A model generated the notes under the pieces. It had not been told where the DNA came from, did no database searches, and saw only the letters and a list, made by a program, of their open reading frames with translations. From Metridium senile (lineage: Eukaryota > Cnidaria > Anthozoa > Actiniaria > Metridiidae), in the NCBI GenBank assembly GCA_949775045.1, contig OX459099.1, forward strand, positions 5,253,067 through 5,317,066: a DNA stretch of 64,000 nucleotides, given 5' to 3'. Position numbers and translations under genes: made by a program. Each line of letters begins with the position of its first letter. The stretch's first letter is position 1. Of the stretch, positions 1 to 28,946 are shown piece by piece.

Positions 1-201
1 AGGTATATATATATATAGGTATATATATATATAGGTATATATATATATAGGTATATATATATAGGTATATATATAGGTATATATATATAGGTATATATAT
101 ATATATAGGTATATATATATAGGTATATATATAGGTATATATATATAGGTATATATATATATATATAGGTATATATATATAGGTATATATATAGGTATAT
201 A
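1..201. repeat. AGGTATATATA microsatellite (left block)
   Basis: Irregular tandem copies of AGGTATATATA with variable TA number. The same array resumes at about 469-560 on the other side of a foldback element. It lies in a Cav3 intron upstream of repeat II S2. Confidence 0.95.
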
Positions 202-469
202 CAGCCGATCTCGAAAAGGTTGTCCACCTTAAAAGACATATATACTAAAAGAAATATCACGTGACTCATTCTATAATCACTTTCCGCGCGTGTAGAAAGT
301 CAGGTACTTCTAGCGGGGGAAGATACTGCTTGTTTGAATCCACCGCCATATTACTTTCAAACACACCTGACTTTCTACACGCACGGAAAGTGATTATAGA
401 ATGAGTCACGTGATATTTCTTTTAGTATATATGTCTTTTCAGGTGGACAACCTTTATGAGATCGGCTGT
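202..469. mobile_element. Foldback MITE inserted in TA-rich microsatellite
   Basis: Arms 202-305 and 365-469 are near-perfect inverted complements (about 104 bp each) around a 60-bp spacer. Ends read TACAGCCGATCTCG and, at position 20 of the end, GTTGTC, which places it as a divergent member of the 25-bp terminal-consensus family. Confidence 0.85.
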
Positions 470-598
470 ATATATAGGTATATATATAGGTATATATATA
501 TAGGTATATATATATATAGGTATATATATAGGTATATATATAGGTATATATATATATGCTTTCTATTTAATTCCATGCATTTAAATCCATTATAACTT

Positions 599-788
599 GT
601 TACACCTAATTGCAAGAACGTTGTCCTGACTTTTGTAATTTAGTGGGAAAGAAATTAATTAATAGACAAAAGAAGATCACTCAAGCTGAAGGAATGACAA
701 AAGAAAGAGTTCAGGTTGGTCTTTTAATTTATTCCTTTCCCACTAAATTACAAATGTCAGGACAACGTTCTTGCAATTAGGTGTATAT
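599..788. mobile_element. MITE of the TACACCTAWTT family
   Basis: Ends TACACCTAATTGCAAGAAC...GTTGTC in inverted orientation, flanked by TA. The outer 50 bp of each arm match well. The interior is unrelated to most other members, but part of it (the AAAGAAAGAGTTCAG stretch) recurs at 31.3 and 52.5 kb. Confidence 0.85.
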
Positions 789-1299
789 ATTATGCCTTTT
801 TTCTATTTTAAACCATTTTATACATTAGTTTTATTTTATTCAATTGTATTTTGCTTGCGATGAAAATGTATATTGATATATGGCGGTTTTTAATAAGTTA
901 ATAAATAATTATTGTTATTTACCAAGACCAGAATGACTACTAGCCTTTCTTTTTGGGGAAATATTAGTACAGATCTTTCAACTGTCGAAAAAATGGTTTA
1001 AAACTCATCTGAATGAGAGGATATTCGTAAGGTATATTTTAGCAAAGAGACGCCAACGTAAAAATCAGTCGTACTGTGAAATCGAAAAAAAGAAATTTAT
1101 TTAGTCCTTTTCACAGTTCTATGCGCCATTTCCAAAGGTATACATAGACACTTTTTTGTAATATTTCAATACAAATCACTTTGATACATGTGCAAAGTCA
1201 AGGCTATCTTCAAAATTGAGCAAGAAACTGTGGAAGAGACTGTGGAAGTTTTGGTACTCTCTTTTTAATCCTTCTCTTTCAAGGACCAGACTTTGCGAT

Positions 1300-1459
1300 T
1301 ACCTATAATGTTCAGGATGAAATTTGTAACAACGTAAACAATGTTAACTTAACTTTACTGACGTTTCGAGCTTTAGCCCTTCGTCGGAGTATGAAGTTAA
1401 AGTTAAGTTAACATTTTTACGGTATTACAAATTTTATTTTATTACCTATAATTTTCAGG
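1300..1459 (-). repeat. Dispersed repeat with hammerhead-like core, palindromic copy
   Basis: Contains the conserved core (reverse strand CCGACGAAGGGCTAAAGCTC then GAAACGTCAGT) flanked by inverted arms that extend to ACCTATAAT on both sides. Related copies are at 23980-24235, 33715-33858 and 42483-42625; 27960-28090 has the arm without the core. Confidence 0.8.
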
Positions 1460-1540
1460 TTTATTTTTAGCATTCTCTATATCAGCTTAAACAGACTTGA
1501 AGTTTTCATAACATTCAGTTAATGCTTTTGTTTTCTACAG

Positions 1541-18488
<16,948 letters not shown>

Positions 18489-18840
18489 CTTAACACAGCG
18501 GGGGGAAAAAATAACCAGCATGCACCATTGTCGTACAACGACGTGGTACTTCAATCTCTGTTACCTTGGATACTGTGTACGTCAGCAAATCGGTCAGACA
18601 TTGATGTACGTTCAAATGACAGATTGGCTCTAGTTATGAAACGACCTTTTAAAGGCTACAGCAAGACCCAGGTGATCTCGCTTCGAAGCGCGCAAAGGAT
18701 TGTTTGTCAAAACGAATAGTTCCAAAATGGCGACTCGAGACATGCAAAAACAATTTCGGTTACTTTTAGGCATTTCCGTTTTGTTTTTATTCTTTTTTAT
18801 CCCTGATAGAGCAGCAGTGAACTTTTATTGTCCAAGTGAT

Positions 18841-19199
18841 CATAGTTAATAGAGGGGACTGGTTATGAAACCTTTTGTTGTACTTCTTTGTTTGCATTGC
18901 GAAGTTGAACCGGTCTCGACCATGCACAAATTTTTCTTTATGGCCAATCAAAATTGCAAAATGAGTCAGCATAAACTTTTTCTATGAGATTATTGTAAGG
19001 AATATTGTAATATTTGTTCTAAATCTTTGAGTATTTTGAAGCAACAGCCAAAATAATGATTTTTGGTCTGTTCACTCAGACGTATCTAATATGGCTAAAA
19101 CAATTGCGAAACAAAAGGTTGTGCAGGGTCACGCTTGAAAAAAAGTATACAAAAACATACAACAAAAGGCTTCCTAACCAGTTCCCTCTATTAACTATG
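18841..19199. mobile_element. MITE with CATAGTTAATAGAGGGG ends
   Basis: 359 bp. Inverted ends CATAGTTAATAGAGGGGACT and the complement, flanked by AAGTGAT at 18834-18840 and 19200-19206. Absent from the paralogous site near 43,098. A solo end occurs at 36,001. Confidence 0.85.
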
Positions 19200-19299
19200 A
19201 AGTGATATAAAACGTTTTAATGTAAAGTTATTTTAAGGGTGTATTTATCGAGGGTTAACAACGGGAAACAACTCTCTTTGAACGACGCCATCTTGGAAC

Positions 19300-19704
19300 A
19301 CAGGGAGCCCAAGCTCATCACTTGTGATCTTTTACAGTAAATGTATGGAGTCGAGAGATATCCTTTCGCTGTGCCTCAAATATACAATAATACAAACTTT
19401 TTTTACGTAGATAGTTGTGTATAATTGTTTTCTAGTCTGTGACCGAGTTTTAGCTCAATTAGAGCGATTTTGACGAAAATACCCCAGAAAGACAAAGAAG
19501 AAGACTTTGTCTTTCTGGGGTATTTTCGTCAAAATCGCTCTAATTGAGCTAAAACTCGGTCACAGACTAGAAAACAATTATACACAACTATCTACGTAAA
19601 AAAAAGTTTGTATTATTGTATATTTGAGGCACAGCAAAAGGATATCTCTCGACTCCATACATTTACTGTAAAAGATCACAAGTGATGAGCTTGGGCTCCC
19701 TGTG
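19300..19704. mobile_element. Long-arm hAT-like foldback with 8-bp target duplication
   Basis: About 405 bp, nearly all inverted repeat (arms of about 200 bp with few mismatches). Flanked by CTTGGAAC at 19292-19299 and 19705-19712, duplicated relative to the empty site near 43,190. Ends ACAGGGAGCCCAAG match the CAGGG-type termini and 8-bp duplications of hAT elements. Confidence 0.85.
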
Positions 19705-20226
19705 CTTGGAACTGTTGGCGATGCGACAGAAATGCTTCTGATTGGCTTATACTAGCCGGAAGTGCGCGCGAGAATTCACCTGGACTACATAGCTAATGGG
19801 GCACCAAGATAGTACTAGGAGTCCTAGTATTGAGGTCGATCGAGAAACAAAAAGAGAATATATATATATAAGACAAATAAAGAATATTCTCCTTGTAAAA
19901 TTATTTCGTTCTTCAGTTTTTAGAAGGATTTGAACAAACAAATGATAATGTTAGACTAGCGAAAAGAGAAATCAAAGCCAAATTTTTAATAATATTGAAG
20001 CATAGGAAAATGCTAAAATTGGAAGCACAAAATTATTTCAATTTTATAGTCAATTTTAAAGGAACAGTAGTTTTTAATTGAATTTGTAGCATTAGAATGG
20101 TAAAAATAAGGAAAACAGCCATTGTAATCGAACCATGGCCGCCATGTTGGATAAGTGAAAACAAAATGGCTGCCATTTTACTAATAATATAAAATAGCAA
20201 GCTAAAGGTGAATAGTTTTATACTTA

Positions 20227-20452
20227 GGCTACGTTTATACGGGACCGGACGAATTTTTGACCGGTCAAAAAAACACCCGCTTAGGGGTTCCGTTCACACG
20301 GGACCACGCTAAACGAGCAATAATTTGGACGCCTAACCGATCAACTATTCGTCTGAACAGGACGAAAATATTGTTCGGTTCCGTGTGAACAGCATGTCCA
20401 GGACGATTTTTTGACCGGTCAAAAATTCATCCGGTACCGTGTAAACCTAGCC
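20227..20452. mobile_element. MITE with GGCTACGTTTATACGG ends and TTA duplication (Harbinger-like)
   Basis: 226 bp, flanked by TTA at 20224-20226 and 20453-20455. Ends GGCTACGTTTATACGG / CCGTGTAAACCTAGCC, with GACCGGTC in both arms. Same termini style as 9744-9964. Confidence 0.8.
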
Positions 20453-20844
20453 TTAATCAAAATTTTGAGTAATTGTTAAAGGATTATAGAAAACAGGGCA
20501 TGGCTTGTCTGGGTTTATAGGAAGTTTTAGCTATTACCATGGATAATAAAAAGTGTTTTTTATTATCCATGCAATTACTAGAATTACTTTTGTTATAGAA
20601 GTAACTTGACTTCTTTTAAAAGACGCGGAAGACTGGACAGTAGAACCCAGACCCTTCGCTCTTTACAATAACAACAAGAGTAAGAAATACTGGATACTTC
20701 AAACTAAGAAATACATTGATTTTGACAGTTTGTTTTATCCAATTCCTTATTTGGAGGTGTTATTCTATATATGGGAAAATAGATTGTTCTTGTTTTCACC
20801 GTAAGTTCCTTATTTGGTAATTTTGTTCCATATATGGAGTGACA

Positions 20845-20975
20845 CGAATAAGTTCTAGTTTCCAGTCTCCATAAAAAAGCTTGGTTTTAGATTCCAGTCT
20901 CCATAAGAGAGCTTGGTTTTAGTTTTCAGTCTCCATAAGAGAACTTGGTTCTAGTTTCCAGTCTTTGTAAAAAAA
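20845..20975. repeat. 37-bp minisatellite, about four units
   Basis: Units contain TTCCAGTCTCCATAA and AGAGCTTGGTT. Intergenic. Confidence 0.8.
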
Positions 20976-20999
20976 AGAACTTAGAACTTAGGGATTCTT

Positions 21000-22200
21000 T
21001 GATTTTATCCGAGGTAAAAACTGCAACACATGACACAACATCGATAAATATATACTTATGAGCTAGAAATTGTCATAAAATAAGATGAATTTTAATTTTT
21101 TATTAAAATTACTTCTCGACAGTCGTACGTAAATACTAAATATACAATGTAAACCAAAACGAGACTCTTGGGAAACAAAAAGTAATGCTAATTGTTTCCC
21201 TGGAGCCTCTTTTTGACTCATTTGTGTATGATCATTCAACCAAATTCAAGTGGTTTATAAGATAACAACTAGTTTGGGAACCCTGTGGTTGTGACGTCTA
21301 GCTATCCCATAATGCTGCAGGCGGCATTGGTCACGTCATTTTAGAGTTGTAAATAACGTAGCTCATTAATGATGAGAAATAATTACATTAAATAAAATTA
21401 ATCTGTTAATTATTGAGCTTTGATAAGCATTAGAGCGCCTAGAACATCAGGAATTGTTTTCAACTTTGTGTGCCATTTGTGGTCCTGTTTCTAGTAACAC
21501 GATGTAACAGAGCGCGCAAGGCATACAGGGTAAATGTTGCAAAATATTTTCCATGGAATGTCTTGTACATGTGTAAATCTTAAACAATTAAAAATAAAAC
21601 TGTCAATAAGGTTTAAAATGATAAAATAAATACAAACAAATTGTGTTTAATTTGATCATATCATAAATGAACGCTTGGTAAAAACGCAACAATTTAACTA
21701 TAAATGTAACGATAAAAACGATGAGAAAAGACGATCCGTCATACACTTACATTCACAAATAAATTACATCAGCAAGCAAAGTATCATAACTGGATGTTGT
21801 ATAATATTTTAAAAAGGTTTTGCTCTAGAACTTATCAGACAACGACTAAAACGAGATATTTAAGTACGTGAAGCACATTAGCATGTTATGTTACTCATTA
21901 GCATGATAAAATGCGTTATGTGAAATCGCTCTATAATATACATTGGTCTCTAATGGAAAGAAGACAAAAGGCTTTTCGTTGTAAGTAACCGAATACGTTT
22001 ATTCATTGTATACTTTGTCAAATGGCTTACACATATTGTCATATTTCAATTACACACGTGACTATAAAATATACCAATCAAATGACGGCTTTGCAATCCA
22101 TTCACATCACGTGTGTTTAAATATACTTATAAAGACTAGTTTGCGTATGAAAGGCAGTATCTAACCGCAATTGTTGTGCCTTCAAACAACTGTAACCTTT
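21000..22200. other. Gene-free AT-rich stretch
   Basis: No exon, repeat array or inverted repeat that I can support. Confidence 0.6.
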
Positions 22201-22214
22201 TGATTAGACCCTTC

Positions 22215-22672
22215 AATAGTCTCCTTCACAGTTCCCTGCGCCATCTTGAAAGGTAGCCGGGCCTTTGCATTGAAGCGAGATGAACATTGAGCTTGCAATG
22301 ATAGAGACCTTTTTGCCGGACAATTATTCACGTGTCTCTATCATTGCAAGCTCAATGAGGACTATTAATACTGCTGTTACGTGACTTGTTCGACGTTAGA
22401 GCGTGGTCTTGAAGCCGAAATTTACTAAATATCGATCCAATAGTCCCTGTAACAGTTCTCTGCGCCATTTTGAAAGGTAGCCTTTGCATTAAAACGATGA
22501 ACGGAGAGCCCGCCCCCTCCCCCCCTCCCTTAGAAAATGGATAGGGGTGTTCGAACTTGCAATGATAGAAGCATATACGAATAATTAGTGTTAACAAGGC
22601 CTTAAAAAGGCTCACCGTAGGGCAGAAGGCAGGACTACCTTTCAAATGGCTCGAAGAACTGTGAAAGGCATT
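22215..22672. mobile_element. Two short copies of the GCGCCATCTTGAAAGG MITE family
   Basis: Copy 22215-22367 is an internally deleted 153-bp form (ends AATAGTCC-like and GGACTATT). Copy 22438-22672 keeps CTGCGCCATTTTGAAAGG and its inverted partner but has a different interior. Confidence 0.75.
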
Positions 22673-23396
22673 ATTTGTACAGTAAATCCTAGAAATATTT
22701 TAGATTTAAATACTTAAAAACATCACTGATAAGTTAGCGAGATTTACGTTTATTTCAGTGTTAATTATTAAAGTGTATCAATACACACGTTTTAAAATGC
22801 TGTGCGAAAAAGACGAATAAATAACTATAGACCTTTTTCACGAACCAGCTAACCATATGCAGATGCCCAGAAAGCTTCACAAAACCCAAAACCACTATTA
22901 TCATCAATATACTAGGCCAAATAACAAACTTCCCTATTGAAAACGCGCGCCTAGCGGGCGAAAATGAATTTTGGCGGGCCACAAAACATACCGCATCAGT
23001 CCTGTTTTAGAAAATTTCCAAAATGTCTTTATTTTTCTGAAGCTTGACCTAATATATTGATGATAATGGGAATAACATAATTTTTGCTCCGCTTGGGCGC
23101 AAATGACGCTACTCGGGCTGCAAATAAACAATATTCCCTCCAAAAGTTATGTTATTGACTTGTCCTATTAGTCAGAGCGAGGTATTTGCATACGGTTAGC
23201 TGCTTCATAAGAAAGTTGCGATATAAATTACACCTCGGAGTACAAACGTTTGTACAACCTGGTTTACAAAGTAGGCAACTTTGGGATTCCTTTATAAGGA
23301 GATGACTGCAATCAGAATATTTTCTTTTCCAGTCTTCCTCTTCCAGAATAACCACAGGAAGCCCAAGAACTGTTAGAGCGGTCTTTGGTGGGTAAG

Positions 23397-24651
23397 TTAT
23401 TGTTTTAGTAAAGCTTTTATATCATGGCACAGCTGGTCGATGTCGTCTGATTGGCCAAGATATTGATTGAATTCTACTCCTAGAGCCTGGGCCAGCCCTG
23501 AAACCTTTTAAAACAAAATAATGAAATGGTAAGATGTGGGAACTTTTCTTGTTTCTTTTAAAAAGAAGAGCTCACAGTGTGAGCCCATCCCAGGGGGTGC
23601 ATGTTCCAATGTTCTCTTGATCTATTTGCATTTTCTCCCATTTTCTCCTCTCATAATAAAATAACTGTTTCCCAAAAATGTTTTACTTTATGTTCCCATG
23701 ATCACAAAAAAACTATTGCTTTATCATACAATGTATTTTATTCCCTTGTTTCCTGAAAATAATTTGTCAGTATCCCTTGCGTTTGTTAAATTCCTAAAAC
23801 CCCTGGGAGGGGCTCGAAAGTACAGGTGTACTACATAACATGAAACTGGAGTATTTAAATGTAGTTTAATTGTAGTTTAATGAAAATATTCCATACCTCT
23901 GAGCTGCATTTCATGAATTGACAGATTGAGAACAGAAGGTTGTAGACTAAAAAAGAAAACACACATTTAGTCAGAAACACAGATACATGAGAAAAATATC
24001 ATATTTGATTTGATATTTGATTCCCTTTTTTACTCCGACGAAGGGCTAAAGCTCGAAACGTCAGTAAAGGGTTAAGTCAACATGTTTTATGGTGATGCAA
24101 ATTTCATTATATTACCTATCGTTTATATCAAACACCAACGCAGCCTATACTAATTTACTCGCTAGTTTCCATTTATCTGTATTTTACTTATACACCGAAT
24201 GCATTTCAATTCGTTAGTCAGAAACGTTAAGCAATATGAAATATGAAAATTAACACTCACTTGTATTTGTGTCCAGTTTTCTGTTCAATACTTCAAGGAT
24301 TGCTGTAGCACATTCAAAGGCTATTTCATCAGAAACCTATCACAGGATATCTTATAATTAAATATGTATAATGACGACAATTGTGATTAATGCTGCTGGT
24401 AATGATGATAATAACGACTGTGATAATGATAGTGATGGTGATGGTGTTGACAGTGAAGTTAGGGCAGTAGTCAAATAGACAGTGATGATAGGGCTTAAAA
24501 AAGCTGCCACCCAATGGCCAAATAACAGGCCAAATTTACGTCTTGACAGGCAAAAATAATTATGAACTGCCAAGAACAATTGCAGTAAAAATGTACTGGA
24601 CATTAAATCTACTGGCCACCCCCCCCCCCCCCCCTTTATTTTGAGCCCTGA

Positions 24652-24704
<53 letters not shown>

Positions 24705-26897
24705 AAGCAATCAATGATGATAGTGATAATGGTTATATCATCATGATGGTGTTGAAGAATCATGATAATGTTAATGATTAAGACAATGATGATACCAGTA
24801 TCATGATGAATACAAACTAACATACATGCAACACAAATCATAGCAGCTGCGCGCTATACCTTATATCTTGCAACATTGAATGCAAGTTCAGATGCAGCTA
24901 AGTACACAGTGCCATGCTCTTCTTGTAAAAGACAAGTTGTAATGACAGATGTCAGACTAGGCTGAGTCTTGCTACTCATTAGCAGATCATGGCCGCTTGT
25001 GGTGCTTGCAAAATTACACAACTGAAGAGGAAAGAAGATTGAATTTGTGTACATTATCAGATGAAAGAAGATTGAATTTGTGTAAACTATCAATGTAGTG
25101 ATGGTTGGGACAATCGTTTGGTTTCTAAAAATTGATTAAAGAGGGGGACAAAAAACATTATAACAACACCGCATCATAACATTTCTCACGAAACACTACG
25201 AACACCACAGCTTTAAAATTCACAGCACACTTCAGTTTTAGAAAAGCAAACACTGCACACCGAAGGCATTTGCATTACCACAACACAGCATTTTGAAAAT
25301 TTATTCACCACAACACCGCTAAAAATATTCATCAACACTGCAACCCCCCATGACCCCCTCATTAAATAACTTAGTGAATAACCAGGTGAGAAACGTTTTT
25401 CAAAGTTCAATGTATCAACAAGTTCATCTTACAAAACAAAAGAAGCAAACTTTCCAGTCAATAATTATAGGAGATTTTCCATTTAATTCTAATCATGCCC
25501 AATGGCAAGAATGCTGTTTATAAACTTTCAATGATCACAATTCAGTGAGGTTATGGCAGCTTTGACATCAAAAAAGTAACCTACCACATGTAATGCAGCA
25601 ATAGTTGTGCTAGAGTCTTGTTTAGACAGATATTCTAAGAGATTGCTAATCACACAACACAACACATTGGAAACTGAAAAGAAAAGATATGTCATCAGAC
25701 AATATATTTGCCATCTTAGCACTTCAATGTTTCATTTCAAGATTGATAATGCTAAATTAATGTTATTTTGATAGGTTAGTGGGTAAGGCATGTACATAGA
25801 TAGAATACTCACACTCGCACAAAACAAAAAGAACTAATCATTACTAAATAGTGCAAATTAAACAATGGATTCATTAAAAATCAATATACTATTTAGTACA
25901 AATTATTCTTCACAAGTTTACTTCAGTTTTCCACTTTCTGCAACCTCAGACATTACAACGGCAAGTTGGGTTGGTTGGGTGACATACATTTTTGGCTGCT
26001 GCTAATTGCTTGTCACCTTTTTTGATTGACAGCAGCCAAAAAACATATTTCACAACTATTTGTTGCATTGTTTGAGTTTGCAGGAACCTGAAACCTAATT
26101 CAAAAACTCCAGTGATGTAGCTTGAGTTGTTACCTTTGGAATGATTCACAAATGACTTTTCTAAAGTCAAAGACTTCAACAGTTCTAGTACATTTGATTT
26201 TGAGTCTTTTTCATTAAGCTCTTGAAAGATTTTCTCTGCAAAAAAAGATTCAATTATCACATAATATAAAGCAATTACTAAAAAAAGGATTTTCTTATAC
26301 ATATTTAAAATATAGAGTAACGAGTAAGAGTTAGAGTAACTTACTTTTACTCTTTAACTTTACTCTTTCTTATACATGCTACAATATTTGTCAATGAAGG
26401 CCATTGTCAGTGAATGAGATTAAAAATCATTCACATCTAATATGATTCATTTATTGACAAAACAACAGACAGAAACATACATATATATGAATATATAGTT
26501 CTGATACCTACCTAAACAGCTCACATAATCATCTTTTATGGTAACTTTCTTTCCTTTGATAATCAAGTTCTCCATTTCATTAAGAACTACTGAGACTCTC
26601 CTTTCATCCTTGTGACCTTTGAAAGCATCTCTGATAGTTTTAACATCTTGCTTAACATCTTTCGCTTGGAAGATAAGAGGCCCAGGGATTCTAATATGGC
26701 TAGTTGATGTGCTGGCTGCATGTTGACTGTCCCTTGGCTCAAAGATAGACTCAGGGTTGTGTGGACCAGTGGTAGTTTTTGTACTACTGGGATTTGAAGC
26801 TTGTGGTGTAGCTTGTGAACGACCTCTAACTGCTGACCCTCCGGCTGGAGTGACAGTCATTGAATCAATGATTGGCTTTATCATTTGACCAAATCCA
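23397..26897 (-). CDS. DESI1: Linker and PUL domain portion (last seven exons)
   Basis: Exon 26512-26897 starts SGFGQMIKPIIDS, aligning with the end of DESI1, then runs through a low-complexity Ser/Thr/Gln segment into a charged helix (IRDAFKGHKDERR). The remaining exons encode repeated amphipathic helices typical of armadillo-like folds. Similarity to PLAA PUL is clearest around LCNFAS and SDEIAFECATAILEVLN. The protein ends DIKALLKQ. A TTTATT (AATAAA on this strand) near 23,028 could be the polyadenylation signal, but this is uncertain. Confidence 0.75.
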
Positions 26898-28946
26898 CTT
26901 CAAAACAAATTTAAAGTCAGTTAGATTAATTAAACTTGATGTTTGTGCTTTAAGATACTTTTCTCAAGAAATAGAAAGCTAACTTATATATTGTTATAAA
27001 TAAGCGTGAAGCTTGTTGACATTTCAGACATTCTTCATATCAGACATTCATTCAGACATTCACCTGGATATTAGAACATAATAAATACAACTCTATGATA
27101 ATACTATATTTATTTATTAAGGTTGTTCAATCCTTGTACCTGTTGGCAATCTCATGTGGCAAGTTGCGGATCTGTTTTGGGATTTTCTTTCCAGTAAGAA
27201 ACAAAGTGACTTCATTTGAGAATTTATTGCAGTTGTGATCAAATAAATGGTATTTGTCAGCTCTGTCAAAGAAACAAACTTGATTAGCTGCATGCAAACA
27301 CAATCTAAATACACATATTTCCACTGTTACAGCTGCAGTTCACAGTCAAAATACATAATATTATTCAGATGTGCAAGATACCTGAAAGATTCGGCACCAA
27401 GTCCTCTGATGAACTCAGTGAAGACATCTTCAGGAATGTGTGTTTCCCCAAGATCAATGGTATGGTCTGGCTCGCCAAGTATTGTTCCACCCTGTTTTAT
27501 AAAATAACTATTTGAAATCACGTATTTTGATTGGTTTAGGCGCGTGCTTTATGAGAGCACACAGCATGCGCGTTTGCATGTTGATTAATTTGTGTTTTGT
27601 AAAAGAAATAGAAAACTTGCTTTCTGTGCTGTATGCAGTTATAAAGCACTTGGGGATTATCAGAACACTTGAGAAGTGTTGAGAGAAGCACTCCGCTTCA
27701 TGTCGTGCTTCTCTTAACACTTATCTTTTGTTCTGACAACCCACATGCTTTATTACTGCACACAGCACGCGCACACGCATCTTCTATTTCTTTAAAAATG
27801 GTAGTTGATTAACCAACTGACACACTAATTGAGGGCCATGTGCTGGGTCATTAGTGTAAGCTCAGTGTCTCATGTTATTTTCTTTAAATATAGTCACTCT
27901 CTCTCTTTATCATTTAACTGACTGATTGACTGACTGGTTGACTGATGGGATAACAGATCTTTGAACTTATACTAATAAAGTTAAGTTAACATTTTTTATG
28001 GTGTTACAAATTTCATTCTTTTACCTATTGTTTATATCAAACCCCAACACAGCCCTTACTAGTTTACTTGCTAGTTTCCATTTATAAACTAATAGATGGC
28101 CAACTGACTGACCAAATGAATAAATGAAAATGAATGGATGATTAAATGAGCAAATGAATGAATGAATAAATCAATGAACAAATCAATAAATCAATGAGCT
28201 AATGAATAAATCAATGAGCTAATGAATAAATGAGAAAATGAATGGATGATTAAATGAGCAAATGAATGAATAAATGAGTGAATGGATGAATAAATGAATG
28301 AACGGATGAATAAATAGATGAGTAAGTGAGAACAAATGAATGAATGATGGGAGTGACGAGAAGCTGATTGATTACAATACATCTATTTGTCAATGAATTA
28401 ATATAAATAAATGTGATGGTTGCTATACCGGTAAACAATATTCAATTCCTCCTCCACCATAAAAGAACTCTTTCCCAAAACAAATAACTCCAGTATGCCT
28501 GCAGAATAATCATACACAAATAATCAATTAAAACATGCAATAATTTCAAATAAGTTAAAATTATAACTTTCCAGTTTGTAGAGGAAAAAATAATTGATTA
28601 AAATATTTATAGAAGATTGATAACTTACCAGATGCCGTCGATCTGTTTGCCTACAGTGATCCAAACAAAATCGAAATTACATTAATATTGATCATAAACG
28701 TCAACAGAAATTACAAGGTATATAATTGTATCTCCTATTGCAAATAATCAAGCTTCAATTTGCTTTTAAAATGAATCTATAGATTCTAATTCCTTAATGA
28801 ACTAGGGATAAATGAGGAACTATTATCTGCATTTTCATGTCATATATTTAAAATTGCTGAAACATACCGAGAAGAAGAGGCGACATCTGCCGGGCTAGCC
28901 CATTGGAAATTTCGTAAACATAGAGTTTTACAGTATTTCCAGCCAT
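23397..28946 (-). CDS. DESI1: DESI1-type PPPDE thiol isopeptidase fused to a PUL domain, complete, 12 exons
   Basis: Exons in order of transcription: 28946-28868, 28650-28629 (22-nt microexon), 28498-28429, 27491-27382, 27262-27140, 26897-26512, 26235-26134, 25673-25585, 25021-24860, 24336-24261, 23946-23897, 23504-23397. They join in frame to 458 residues plus TAA. Residues 1-134 match DESI1 (KLYVYEISNGLAR, GIWHTGV, GGTILGEPD, DHNCNKFSNEV), with the catalytic His35 and Cys105 both present. A Ser/Thr/Pro linker follows. Residues from about 190 to the end resemble the armadillo-like PUL domain of PLAA/Ufd3, which binds p97/Cdc48 (for example LCNFASTTSGHDLLMSS and FNVARYKVSDEIAFECATAI). DESI1 enzymes remove SUMO or act on acylated or ubiquitylated substrates; vertebrate DESI1 is only about 168 residues and lacks PUL. 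ATG choice follows the DESI1 N-terminus. The exon 8 donor was set at GTG|GTAGGT because it restores frame. Confidence 0.86.
23980..24235 (+). repeat. Hammerhead-like dispersed repeat, longest plus-strand copy
   Basis: Core CCGACGAAGGGCTAAAGCTC then GAAACGTC at about 24033-24061, with TTTACT just before and AGTAAA just after, which can pair. It continues through the shared arm to GCATTTCAATTCGTTAG. Lies in the DESI1-PUL intron between exons 24261-24336 and 23897-23946. Confidence 0.75.
24650..24705. repeat. (GAT)n microsatellite
   Basis: About 17 perfect ATG/GAT units inside a DESI1-PUL intron. Confidence 0.95.
27140..28946 (-). CDS. DESI1: PPPDE peptidase domain portion (first five exons)
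   Basis: Encodes about 134 residues. The catalytic His is in the third exon (GIWHTG) and the nucleophile Cys in the fifth (DHNCNKFSNE), which fits the permuted papain fold. The 22-nt second exon (28629-28650) encodes only GKQIDGI and could be missed by gene finders. The intron before exon 4 contains a foldback element that begins about 20 bp upstream of the 3' splice site. Confidence 0.88.
27508..27800. mobile_element. Foldback element with CGTATTTTGATTGG end
   Basis: Contains inverted halves around GAGAAGCACTCCGC (CAGTTATAAAGCAC / GTGCTTTATTACTG class). A second copy is at 50881-51135 with a partial third to 51270. Located in a DESI1-PUL intron close to the acceptor of exon 27382-27491. Confidence 0.75.
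27960..28370. repeat. Coreless arm of the hammerhead-like repeat, then ATGA tetranucleotide array
   Basis: 27960-28090 matches the arm TTAACATTTTTTATGGTG...CTAGTTTCCATTTA of the dispersed repeat but lacks its core. 28100-28370 is an irregular AATGAATGA array. Confidence 0.75.

Larger units (their letters stand above)
18665..19790. repeat. Copy A of a duplicated segment, holding two nested insertions
   Basis: Sequence from GATCTCGCTTCGAAGCG through TTGGCTTATACTA is shared with copy B at 42938-43252. Copy A carries insertions at 18841-19199 and 19300-19704 that copy B lacks. Starts about 180 bp after the Cav3 stop. Confidence 0.88.
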
